From Salipiger bermudensis HTCC2601 (lineage in GTDB: Bacteria; Pseudomonadota; Alphaproteobacteria; Rhodobacterales; Rhodobacteraceae): 64,000 nt of DNA. Numbering within the stretch: the stretch's first letter is position 1; the number at the start of each line of letters is the position of its first letter. A program made the position numbers and the translations under genes. Below are positions 35,968-45,100 of the stretch, in pieces. The DNA lies in contig NZ_DS022276.1 in the NCBI RefSeq assembly GCF_000153725.1, forward strand, positions 2,629,893 through 2,693,892. Reading direction: 5' to 3'. The notes beneath the pieces were generated by a model, which was not told the DNA's origin, made no database searches, and worked only from the letters and a program-made list of their open reading frames with translations.

Positions 35968-37588
35968 CGCCGTCGAGGAAAACCTCTCCTTCCTGTTCGC
36001 CGAGCTCGACGGCCAGCTGGCGCGGCTGCTCGCCTATTTCGAAGCCCCGCGCCGCGAGACCGCCGAGGCATTGATCGCGCGGGCGGGTTATTCGCAGAAC
36101 CTCGCCTCGCGGGTGCGCAAGGCCTGCCTTGCCGGCATGATGCGCGGCAAGCCGAACGCGGCGCGCGACCTGCGCCTGCAGGGGGTCGACACCATCGCCC
36201 GCAACCTCGACCTGATCTCGCGCCTTGCCCGCCGCTCGGTCCGGCACGCGGGCAATATCGAGCGCACCAAGCTGCTGCGCGCCGACGCCTATCTCAAGCC
36301 GCTCGGTCGGGTGCGCAAGGCGGTGGCCCGGGTGCAGGAGGCGCGGGCTGCCGGCGACAGTCGCCTGGCGGTGCAGATCGGCGCCATCCGGGCCGAGCTT
36401 GGCGCCTTTCACGACCAGCTCTTCCGCACCTACACCCGCGACATGCAGGGCTCCAAGCACGCCGACGACCTCGCCCACGGGCTGCTGACCCTGAACGAGG
36501 TCACCCGCATGGGCGAGGCGCTCCAGACCATCAGCGAGGCGATCCTGTCGACCAATATCGGCCAGACCGTGCAGTTCGAGCGCTACTTCACCCTGCGCAG
36601 CGTCCTTGCGGGCGTCGGCAAGGAGGACGAGGAGATCAAGCTGCAGCCGCTGGCCGAGACCCGCTCGGGCAGCGCGATCTCGAGCGTCACCATGCGCGAC
36701 GGCAATGGCCGCTCGGTGGACGCGGTGTTCAAGGATGGCGACCGGCGCAAGGTCAAGGAAGAGCGCGTCGGGGTGAAGAGCTGGAACTCGGTCTATCCCG
36801 GGCTCGCGCCCGAGATCCTGTCTTACGAGAAGCGCGGCGACAGCGCGGCGCTGCTGATCGAGCACCTCTCGGGGCAGACCTTCGAGGACATCGTGCTGGG
36901 CGGCAGCGCGGCCGAGCTCGACGCCGCGCAAACGGCGCTGCACCGCACCGTGCGCGACATCTGGCGCCAGACGCTCACCGATGAGCCCGCCGAGATGCGC
37001 GCCATGGAGCAGCTTGGCAAGCGCATGAGCGACGTCTACCGGTTGCATCCGAAATTCGCCACCGGGACCCAGCGGCTCAACGGAGCCACGCTCGAAAGCT
37101 TCGACGCGCTGATCGCCGCCGCCGCCAGTCGCGAGGAGGCGCTCAGGGCGCCGTTCTCGGTCTATATTCACGGCGATTTCAACCTCGACAACATCATCTA
37201 CGAGGCCGGCGAGAAGAAGGTGCGCTTCATCGACCTGCACCGCTCGCGCTATATGGACTACGTGCAGGACGTGTCGGTCTTCATGGTGTCGAATTACCGG
37301 TTGCAGGTGCTCGACGCCGGGACCCGCGCCCGCATCGCCTCGGTCGCGGTCGAGATGCACGACATGGCCGCCAAGTTCGCCCGGCGCCAGAAGGACAAGA
37401 ACTTCGAATACAGGCTGGCGCTGGGGCTGGCGCGGAGCTTTGCCAGCTCGACGCGCTTCATCGTCGACAAGAACCATGCGCGCCGCATGATGCTGCGCGC
37501 CCGCTACATTCTCGAAGCCGCGCTGGCCGTGCCCGAGGGCAAGGAAGCGCGGCTCAAACTGCCCATAAGGATGCTGTTCAGTGACTGA
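35954..37588 (+). CDS. PhoU-like helical domain fused to an APH-type phosphotransferase domain
   Basis: A 544-residue protein of the GAK-type gene set. Residues 1-215 are mostly helical and PhoU-like in pattern, with two bundles around NLDLISRLARRSVRHAGNIE and DLAHGLLTLNEVTRMGEAL. Residues about 230-540 resemble aminoglycoside/choline-type kinases: His406-Gly-Asp408 in IHGDFNLDN and the metal Asp427 in FIDLHRSR. GTG start at 35954. It overlaps both neighbours, so stoichiometric expression is likely. Function unknown; a kinase whose activity is tuned through the helical domain is a reasonable guess. Confidence 0.75.
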   Translation: MKRPDAVEENLSFLFAELDGQLARLLAYFEAPRRETAEALIARAGYSQNLASRVRKACLAGMMRGKPNAARDLRLQGVDTIARNLDLISRLARRSVRHAGNIERTKLLRADAYLKPLGRVRKAVARVQEARAAGDSRLAVQIGAIRAELGAFHDQLFRTYTRDMQGSKHADDLAHGLLTLNEVTRMGEALQTISEAILSTNIGQTVQFERYFTLRSVLAGVGKEDEEIKLQPLAETRSGSAISSVTMRDGNGRSVDAVFKDGDRRKVKEERVGVKSWNSVYPGLAPEILSYEKRGDSAALLIEHLSGQTFEDIVLGGSAAELDAAQTALHRTVRDIWRQTLTDEPAEMRAMEQLGKRMSDVYRLHPKFATGTQRLNGATLESFDALIAAAASREEALRAPFSVYIHGDFNLDNIIYEAGEKKVRFIDLHRSRYMDYVQDVSVFMVSNYRLQVLDAGTRARIASVAVEMHDMAAKFARRQKDKNFEYRLALGLARSFASSTRFIVDKNHARRMMLRARYILEAALAVPEGKEARLKLPIRMLFSD

Positions 37589-38462
37589 CAAGATCGGGGT
37601 CATCGGAACCCCCGGAAAATGGTCGACCGAGGCGCTCGCGGATGCGATCGAGGCACGCACCGGCTTTCGGCAGGTGATCGACATGGCGCGTGTGACGCTG
37701 GATCTAGAGGCCGGCACGCTGCTTTGCGACGGCGTCGACCTCTGCACGCTCGACGGTCTGGTGATCAAGAAGGTGGCCGAGACCTACAGCGCGCACGCGC
37801 TCGACCGGCTCGAGATGCTGCGCGTGGCCGAGGCCAAGGGCGTGAAGATCTTCAGCCCCGCCACCGCGATCCTGCGCCTGATGGACCGGCTCGCCTGCAC
37901 CGTGACGCTGAACGCCGCCGGCGCGCCGATGCCGCCGACCACCATCACCGAGGATGAGACGGCGGCGCGCGCGGCTCTGGCGCGCTACGGGGCGGCGGTG
38001 TTCAAGCCGCTGTTCTCGACCAAGGCGCGCGGCATGGTTCTGCTGGAGGCAGACGCACCTGATGCCGAGGCGCAGATCGCCGCCTTCAAGACCCAGAATC
38101 CGGTGATGTATATCCAGAAGAAGGCCGACCTCTCGGGGCACGATCTGGGCATGGTCTTCCTTGGTGGCGAGTATATCTGCACTTATGCGCGGGTGAGCCA
38201 GACCGACAGCTGGAACACCACGATTCACTCGGGCGGCAAATACGCGCCCTACGAGCCCGACGCCGAGCTGATCGAGCTGGGCCGACGTGCGCAGGCGCCG
38301 TTCGGGCTGACCTTCACCACCGTCGATATCGCGCTGACCCCGGACGGGCCGATCGTGTTCGAGGTTTCGGCCTTCGGCGGCTACCGCGGCGCGCAGGAGG
38401 GTTGCGGCATCGACGCCGCCGCGCTGGTGGCCGATCACGTGCTGGAACAGGTGCGCGCATGA
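37581..38462 (+). CDS. GAK-system-type ATP-grasp enzyme
   Basis: A 293-residue RimK-like ATP-grasp protein, expected to join a carboxylate to an amine or thiol through an acyl phosphate. AVFKPLFSTKARGM is the ATP-binding lysine strand, YIQKKADLSGHDL the hinge strand, and FEVSAFGGYRGAQ the metal-binding end. In RimK that last motif is usually E-V-N; here Asn is replaced by Ser. GTG start, overlapping the previous gene by eight bases and the next by four. The set ATP-grasp plus HprK-related kinase is the hallmark of the GAK (grasp-and-kinase) group, whose role is undescribed to my knowledge. Confidence 0.8.
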   Translation: MTDKIGVIGTPGKWSTEALADAIEARTGFRQVIDMARVTLDLEAGTLLCDGVDLCTLDGLVIKKVAETYSAHALDRLEMLRVAEAKGVKIFSPATAILRLMDRLACTVTLNAAGAPMPPTTITEDETAARAALARYGAAVFKPLFSTKARGMVLLEADAPDAEAQIAAFKTQNPVMYIQKKADLSGHDLGMVFLGGEYICTYARVSQTDSWNTTIHSGGKYAPYEPDAELIELGRRAQAPFGLTFTTVDIALTPDGPIVFEVSAFGGYRGAQEGCGIDAAALVADHVLEQVRA

Positions 38463-39535
38463 GCCGGGCGCAGGACATTCTTTCGCAGCTTGATCTTTCA
38501 CCGGCCGAGGCGGCGGAGCCGTTCCACTTGAAGGTCGGGCCGGTGGGCCTCAGCGTGTTTTGCCCCGGAGATCTGCGGGCCGAGCTGGTGGGCTATTTCC
38601 ACGACGCACTGAGCGACACGCCGGGTGAAACGCGCGTACACCTGCTGCCGGGGCAGGCGCTGCCCGCCGAGCCAGAGTGGCAGGACTGGGCGCGCGAGGC
38701 CGGAAAGGCCGGGCGCAAGGATGCGATTTACGGGCTCGGCGACGGGCGCCTGATCCGCAAGGTCCGCAGCGGCGTGACCTTCCTGCAGGCGCCGGGCGTG
38801 GCGGTGGCCTTCGGCCCGCTCGAGCAGAACGTCAGCACGGTGATCAACTTCATCAACACGCAGGTGCTGAACATCTGCCAGCGCGACGGCTGGCAGCTTT
38901 GCCACGCGGCGGCGGTCACCGGGCACGGCCGGACGCTGGCGATCTCGGGGCTGTCGGGCGGCGGCAAGTCGACCTCGATCCTGCGCATGATGGATCTGGA
39001 GGGCACCGCCTTCCTCTCCAACGACCGGGTGCTGGTCAGGGCAGGGCGCCCGCCGCAGGCGCTGGGCATCCCCAAGCAGCCGCGCATCAACCCGGGCACC
39101 ATCCTCGGTAACCCGCGCCTGCGCGGCATGCTCAGCCCCGCGCGCCGGGCCGAGCTTGAGGCGATGCCCGCCGCCGCGCTCTGGGATCTGGAAGAAAAGC
39201 ACGATCTCGTCGTGAGCGAGGTCTACGGGGCGGGACGGGTGCGCTTCGACGCCCCGCTGACCGACTTCTGGGTGCTGAACTGGGCCCGTGATGCGTCTGA
39301 GCCAACGCGCGTTGCGCAGGTGGAGCTTGCCAGCCGGCCCGACCTTCTGGGCGCGATCATGAAGAGCCCGGGGCCATTCTACCAGCATCCCGACGGCCGG
39401 TTCGAGCCCAACGGCGCCACGCCGGAGCCGGGGCCCTATCTCGCAGCGCTGGACGGCGTTCGGGTCTGCGAGGTCTCGGGCCGGGTCGATTTCGACGCGC
39501 TCGCAGCCGAGGGGCGCCGGCTCTTCGATGTCTGA
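38459..39535 (+). CDS. HprK-related kinase B
   Basis: A 358-residue protein resembling the kinase domain of HPr kinase/phosphorylase. The P-loop is GLSGGGKST (residues 164-172), preceded by LCHAAAVTGHGRTL and followed by FLSNDRVLV, as in HprK catalytic cores. It lacks the typical N-terminal HprK sensor domain. No ptsH-like HPr gene is in the window, so its target is unknown; the small amphi-Trp protein three genes downstream is a candidate. Start at 38459 (MSRAQ) overlaps the ATP-grasp stop. Confidence 0.82.
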   Translation: MSRAQDILSQLDLSPAEAAEPFHLKVGPVGLSVFCPGDLRAELVGYFHDALSDTPGETRVHLLPGQALPAEPEWQDWAREAGKAGRKDAIYGLGDGRLIRKVRSGVTFLQAPGVAVAFGPLEQNVSTVINFINTQVLNICQRDGWQLCHAAAVTGHGRTLAISGLSGGGKSTSILRMMDLEGTAFLSNDRVLVRAGRPPQALGIPKQPRINPGTILGNPRLRGMLSPARRAELEAMPAAALWDLEEKHDLVVSEVYGAGRVRFDAPLTDFWVLNWARDASEPTRVAQVELASRPDLLGAIMKSPGPFYQHPDGRFEPNGATPEPGPYLAALDGVRVCEVSGRVDFDALAAEGRRLFDV

Positions 39536-40232
39536 GCCGCTCATGCCCGAGAGCTACCACGCCATCATCCGCCACGGCGCCTATCACCAGCGCGAAGGCG
39601 CGCCGTCGGCCCGTCAGCCCTATGCGCTGACCGACGAGGGCCTGGCGCAGGCCCGGGCCTGCGGTGACGAGCTGGCGGCCATGATCGCCCAGCACGGTCT
39701 GCAACTCGCGCCCGTGATCCATTGCTCGCACCAGCTGCGGGCGTGGCAGACCGCTACGGAAATCGCCGACCGGCTGCGCGCGCATGGCCACGAGATCACT
39801 GAAATCCATGAGACCGGCGCGCTGGCCGAGCGCGGTCTGGGCTCTGCCGCCAACCTCACCGTGGCCGAGATCGAGGCGGTGCTGCGTGACGATCCGCGCC
39901 ATGAGGCGCCGCCCGCGGGCTGGAAATCCGACAGCGACTACCGCCTGCCGCTCGAGGGCGCCGAAAGCCTGATGATGGCCGGCGCGCGCGTCGCCGGGCA
40001 CCTTCGGGACAGCGCCGGGGCCGGGGCGGGGCGGCTGACCGTCCACGTGGGCCACGGCGCCTCGTTCCGGCATGCGGCACATCATCTCGGCCTGCTTGAA
40101 AAAGAAGATCTGGCGAAACTCTCGATGTTCCACGCCCGGGCGTTACTTCTCTGTTACAGGGGCCATGATAGCTGGTCCCGTTTCGCCGGTGCGTGGAAGG
40201 TCAGGACCCCGAAAGAGGACCCGATCGACTAG
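39528..40232 (+). CDS. Histidine phosphatase superfamily protein
   Basis: A 234-residue member of the phosphoglycerate mutase-like histidine phosphatases. The catalytic RHG motif is IIRHGAYHQ near residue 15, and the second catalytic His lies in HVGHGASFRH near residue 175. The opening is close to the N-terminus, with no signal peptide, so it is cytoplasmic. Overlaps the kinase gene by eight bases. It likely removes phosphate placed by one of the kinases of this operon, or from a small molecule. Confidence 0.85.
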   Translation: MSEPLMPESYHAIIRHGAYHQREGAPSARQPYALTDEGLAQARACGDELAAMIAQHGLQLAPVIHCSHQLRAWQTATEIADRLRAHGHEITEIHETGALAERGLGSAANLTVAEIEAVLRDDPRHEAPPAGWKSDSDYRLPLEGAESLMMAGARVAGHLRDSAGAGAGRLTVHVGHGASFRHAAHHLGLLEKEDLAKLSMFHARALLLCYRGHDSWSRFAGAWKVRTPKEDPID

Positions 40233-40259
40233 CGCCGGACCGTCAGGAAAGGGCCGCCA

Positions 40260-41561
40260 GTGGATCAGATCAGCCAGTCGACCGAGACCGCGGGACCGCT
40301 GTTGCCGCCCGTTCACGATCCTCTCGGGCAGCTCTCCGACCTGCCGCGCGAACTGGCGCCGTGGCTCGACCGCCCGGTGCCGCAGATCTCGGACTGCCTC
40401 GCCCGCGCGCGCGATCACGGCGGCTGGCACTGGCCCGAGCAGCCGGTGATCTTCGTCTCCGACGCCCATGCCGATGCCGAGGGCTTCCTGCGCTCGCTGG
40501 TGGCCGCCGGGGTGATCCGGCGCGACGGCGGGGCGGTCACGCTGACGCGGTTCGGCCAGAGCGCGCGGATCATCGTCGGCGGCGACAGCCTCGACAAGGG
40601 GCCGAGCAATCTCGATCTGCTCGACGCGCTGGCGGCGCTGCGGGCCTCCGGGGCCCAGTTCGACCTGCTGGCAGGCAACCACGACCTGCGGATGCGCATG
40701 GCGGTGGATGCGGTGCGTGGCCCCCGCAGCGCCCTGCGCGAGCATCTCTTCGTGCGCATGGGACGCAAGATCCTGCCCGCCCTGCGCGAGGTCTTCGATC
40801 GCTTCGTCACCTGCGACGATCTCGCCGCGCTGCCGGATGAGGCCGCCTGTGCCGCGCGCCTGATGCCCTCGAAGGGCTGGTCGAAGCGCTTTGCCAAAGC
40901 GGCGCGCGGGCAGCTTTCCGGCAAGGCGATCAAGAAGGAGATCACCAAGCTCGACGAGAAGCTGCGCAAGTTCGATCGCGAGCGCGCCAAGGTCGGCATG
41001 TCCCACCGCGAGCTTCTGGCGGCGGTGCTGAAATGCCATGACATCTTCTTTGTCCCCGGCGGCGCCTACGCGTGGTTCTATGACGAGATGGAGGTTGTGG
41101 CCCGCTGCGGCTCGCTGCTCTTCGTTCATGCCGGGCTTTGCGACGAGATGTGCCGCCTGCTGGTGCGCGGCGGCGCGGCGGAGGTCAATGCACGCTACCG
41201 CACCGAGGCCGAGACCGCCTCGCTGGGGTTCTATTTCGGGCCGCTCGCCAACCTGGTGCGGACCAAGTACCGCGCCTCGGACTGCACGCTGACGCAGACG
41301 GGTGTCGATCTGCTGCACCGCGACGGCATCCACATGATCGTGCAGGGCCACGTCAACAACCAAAGCGGCCAGCACCTACGCGCCAAGCGGGGCCTACTGC
41401 ATCTCGAGGGCGATATCACTCTCGATCGCGCCTCGCGCCGGCTCGAAGGGCTTGAGGGCATCGGCGCGGGCGCGACCTTGATCTTTCCGTCCGGAGATGT
41501 GATCGGTCTCAGCCGTGACCACCCGACCGCGAAGCACTTCGCGCCGGGCCGTCTCGTCTAG
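40260..41561 (+). CDS. Calcineurin-like metallophosphoesterase
   Basis: A 433-residue metallophosphoesterase. All metal motifs are visible: FVSDAHADAEG (D-x-H), IIVGGDSLDKGP (GD-x2-D), LLAGNHDLRM (GNHD), then FVHAGL and QGHVNN for the later histidines. An insertion of roughly 130 residues after GNHD, rich in Lys and Arg, is larger than in simple phosphatases. GTG start at 40260 with CAGGAAAGGG upstream. Second phosphatase-type enzyme in the operon. Confidence 0.85.
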   Translation: MDQISQSTETAGPLLPPVHDPLGQLSDLPRELAPWLDRPVPQISDCLARARDHGGWHWPEQPVIFVSDAHADAEGFLRSLVAAGVIRRDGGAVTLTRFGQSARIIVGGDSLDKGPSNLDLLDALAALRASGAQFDLLAGNHDLRMRMAVDAVRGPRSALREHLFVRMGRKILPALREVFDRFVTCDDLAALPDEAACAARLMPSKGWSKRFAKAARGQLSGKAIKKEITKLDEKLRKFDRERAKVGMSHRELLAAVLKCHDIFFVPGGAYAWFYDEMEVVARCGSLLFVHAGLCDEMCRLLVRGGAAEVNARYRTEAETASLGFYFGPLANLVRTKYRASDCTLTQTGVDLLHRDGIHMIVQGHVNNQSGQHLRAKRGLLHLEGDITLDRASRRLEGLEGIGAGATLIFPSGDVIGLSRDHPTAKHFAPGRLV

Positions 41562-41578
41562 ATCCGGAGGCCGCGTGC

Positions 41579-41851
41579 ATGGGCAACTCGAAGACCAGCT
41601 TCAGGCATGACTCGCTGCAGGATGCCAAGACCCTCAAGTCGCTCCTGTCGTCGCTGTCGAAAGGCTTTTCGAAGGGCGAGCTGACGCTGAGCGACGATGA
41701 CGACGAACTGGTGCTCGAGACCGGCGAGTTGATGAACCTGCGCATCAAGGCCGAACGCGAGGACGGGCGCTGCGTGTTCAGCCTGCGCGTCACCTGGGCC
41801 GATCCGGCAGAAGCGCCGCACGCCAAGGGCACCCCGCGCATCGACGTCTGA
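41579..41851 (+). CDS. Small amphi-Trp domain protein
   Basis: A 90-residue acidic protein matching the amphi-Trp domain layout: helix with SLQDAKTLKSLLSSLSKGF, a GELTLSDDDDELVLETGEL strand pair, and a final LRVTWAD strand carrying the conserved Trp. Domains of this kind recur beside HprK-related kinases and ATP-grasp enzymes in GAK sets. Size is close to HPr (about 88 residues) and it has several serines in its first helix, so it may be the kinase substrate; that is speculation. Last gene of the operon. Confidence 0.72.
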   Translation: MGNSKTSFRHDSLQDAKTLKSLLSSLSKGFSKGELTLSDDDDELVLETGELMNLRIKAEREDGRCVFSLRVTWADPAEAPHAKGTPRIDV

Positions 41852-41860
41852 GCAAAGCGC

Positions 41861-41879
41861 GCCCGTTGCGGGCACGGGC
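41861..41879 (+). other. Weak hairpin after the GAK-type operon
   Basis: GCCCGT (41861-41866) and ACGGGC (41874-41879) form a six-pair stem with a seven-base loop, ten bases after the amphi-Trp stop. No T-run follows. Possible weak or rho-assisted end of the operon. Confidence 0.35.
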
Positions 41880-42038
41880 CAGTCCACTCTTCAGAGAACG
41901 CAATACACCTCCTGCGGGGGAGGGGCTCTCGGCGATCCGGCCGGTGCCACCGCCTGTCCCGAGAGCATCTGCGCGAGAGCGGTTCTCGCCCGGTTTGCCG
42001 GCGCGGCGGCACCGCGGCGCATCCTGTTCATAAAAGAC

Positions 42039-42064
42039 GGGCCCGGCATCGACATGCCGGGCCC
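42039..42064 (-). terminator. Intrinsic terminator of the giant nuclease gene
   Basis: GGGCCCGGCAT and ATGCCGGGCCC form a perfect eleven-pair stem with a four-base loop. On the minus strand the stem is followed by GTCTTTTATG, a T-rich tail, about 70 bases past the nuclease stop codon. It may also stop rightward transcripts of the GAK-type operon. Confidence 0.8.
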
Positions 42065-42133
42065 AAACTCGTTCTGACAGATCATCGATCAGAGCCCCGA
42101 GCGTCACGGCGTGACGCTCCGGAGGCCGTCCGA

Positions 42134-45100
42134 TCAGACGAACACGAAGTCTTCGTCGCGCGACACCAGGAACACCACGTCCTGATAGTCGGCGTCTCCG
42201 GTGTTCATCTTGTCCTCGACGCCCACGCGCAGCCCGCTGCCGTCGGCAACCGCGCCCGAGAGGAAGTGCTCGCGATCGTCGGCGCTGAACTCGGCACCCA
42301 GCGAGTGGTAGATGTCGAGATCCAGATCCACGCCGTTGTCCTGCAGCACCGGTTTGTCACCGGTGAAGTCGAACACCAGCTCGTCGCTGAGACCCTCGAC
42401 CATATCCTCGCCGTCGCGGACCACGAAGAAGGCGAGTTCGGCCCCCTCGTCGACGTTGTCGATCTGGTAGCTCGCACCGCCCGCCGGCGATTTCACATCC
42501 GCTTCGAGGATGGTGACGTTGGAGGCCGTGCCGGTCTCGCGGTCGTAGTAGTAGTAGCCGAGCGAGTTGTGGTAGCCGGCCTCGGAGCTGTCCAGTTCGA
42601 TGGTGAAGTCGGCCTGGCCGTTGCCGATGAGGTAGTCGTCGAAGGCGATGCCGTTGATCTGATCTTCGGAGACTTCCTCTGCTTCGCGCAGGTCCGCGCC
42701 GTTGCCGAGCAGATCGCCGACAAAGGCCAGCTCGGTGGTGTTGCCGTCAGAGGCGCTGAGGAAGCGGCCGGTTTCAAGATCCGCGTCGACCCCGAAGGTG
42801 GTGCCGCCGAAGCTGACCTGCTGACCGTCGATGACCAGATCGGCGGAGCTGTGGGCGCCGCCGAAGGTACGCTGGAAGCCCTCGGTCACACCGGCGAAGC
42901 TCTTGCTGCCGAGGCTGACCTTGGCGAGCACCGGGTCGTGGTCCGACGCGCTCTCGTCGGTGACCGCGAACTCGCTGTTCACGTGCACCGCGTCGAACTC
43001 TGCGTCGAGGCCAAGGTTGTTGGACACGAGGATGTGGTCGAGTGACTGCGAGTTGCCCTGGAAGCTGTAGCTGTAGCGCTCGTCTTCCGGCAGCGAGTTG
43101 GTCAGGTTGACCAGCCCCGATCCCTCGAGCTCCTCCAGCGGGCTGACGAACTCGAACTCGTTGAAGTCGCCCAGCACCACCACGTTGGCGGCGCCGTCCT
43201 CGGCCAGAAGCTCGTCGACGAAGCCCTGAACCTCGGCGCTCTGCGCCTGCCGCTCATCGACCGCGCCGTTGACCGACGGGTCTTCCTGCAGGTCGGCGAA
43301 CTCCTGATCGATCCCCATGATCGGGGCAGAGCCGCTCTTGGAGGAGAAGTGGTTGTTGACCACCGTCACCTCCTCGTCGCCGAAGGCGAAGCTTGCCACC
43401 AGCGGCAGGCGCCCGCCCTCGAAGGCCGCGCCCGCGTCCTGGCTCGAGATCGTCCGCACGCTTCCCTCGACCACCGAGACGCGCTCGGGGTTGTAGAGAT
43501 AGGCGGTGCGGATGTTGCCACCGGGGATGCCGCCCGAGGTGTCGTCCGCGATGAAGGTGTTGTCGATATAGGCGTAGGTCGGACCGCCCGCCGCGGCGAT
43601 GCTGTCGATCAGTTGCTGCAGCGTGTCGGAGGCCGAGGTGACGTCATCGGTGCCTTCGGCGCCGGTGTTGTCCTGGATCTCCTGCAGGCCGATGATGTCG
43701 GGCGTGTTGAGGTTGCTGACGATCTGGTTGGCGATCGCGTCGAAGCGGCCGTCGCCCAGGTCGTCGTCCACCGCGTTGTAGGTGCCCGGCAGGATGTTGG
43801 CCTCGTCCTCGATCACCGGATCGAGGTTGAGCACGTTGTAGCTGGCGATCAGCAGCTCGCCCTCTCCGGCGGTCAGGGTGCTGACCTCCGGCTCCAGCCC
43901 GGCCGAGACGACCTGGCTCAGGAAGTCGACGGTCGGGGTGATCTGGAAGTTGCCGTAATCGTAGTTCATCACGCCGGTGACGTTGCCGAGGCTGTCGCCG
44001 GTGTTGATGGCCGAGAGGTCGAGATCGAGCAGGTCGTAATCGGGATCGATCTGGATGCGCTCGGGGTTGAAGTCGCTCTCCGAGATGTTGAGCGTGCCGC
44101 GCTGCGACAGGCCGGAGGCGTTGGCCCCCATGTCGGTGACCGCGAAGAGCTCGTTATAGGCGTTGGTGCCGCTGACGGCGACCATATCCTGCGCGGTGAC
44201 CAGCATGCCCTCGAGGGCCTCGAAGGCATCAAGACCGTCGGTGTCGACGTCGAACTCGGCGAAGCTGTCGCCGTCGATCGACATGTCGGGCAGCATCACG
44301 CCGCCTTCGCCGATGATCGTGGCGGTGACCGGGCCGAGATCTGCGATGGTCTCAATCTGCGGGCTCACCAGCTGGGTGGTGGGCAGGTTGCCCGAAGCCG
44401 ATCCGCCCGGGTAGTACTCGGCGACTTCGCCGGTCACCGCCACGCTGTCGCCGACCGCCACAGTGGGCTCGCTGCCCGAGTAGACGAAGATCGCGTCGGA
44501 GGTGGCCGCGTCGCCGTCACCGGTGGGATCCTGCAGGTAGAAGCCGTTGCCGTCGACCGCGGTGACCACGCCTTCCACCCGGACCTGCTGGCCAGAGTAG
44601 ACATTGTAGACCGAGGCCTCGGCATTGGCGGCGAGGAACTCGGCGTCGGTCATGCTGCCGCGCACATAGGCCGAGACATGGCCCGCGCCCTGCACGTCGC
44701 CGATGGTGGTGTGCAGGGTGGCGACCTCGATCTCGTGTACCACGGTGGTCTTGCTGTCCTCGTTGGTGACGATGAGCAGCGGCTTGCCCGAGGGGCTGTC
44801 CTGCATCGAGACGAACTCGAGCCCTTCCGGCTCGCTGTCGGCTTCGTCGCTGATCAAGTTGACATAGGCCGGGTCGGTCGGGTCGGTGACGTCGAACACC
44901 GCCACCGCGCTGGCGCGCTCCAGCGCCACGAAGGCGAAGGTCTGGCTGCCGATCTGGCCCACGGTGACGTTCTCGGGCTCGGTGCCCTTGTTGTCCGAGC
45001 GGCCATCCGGGTAGATGCCCGCCGCGTCGGCGATCTCGGCCAACGCCGAGCCGCTGTCGAAGACGAGGTTGCCCTCGGCGTCGAAGATCGAGAACGAGCG

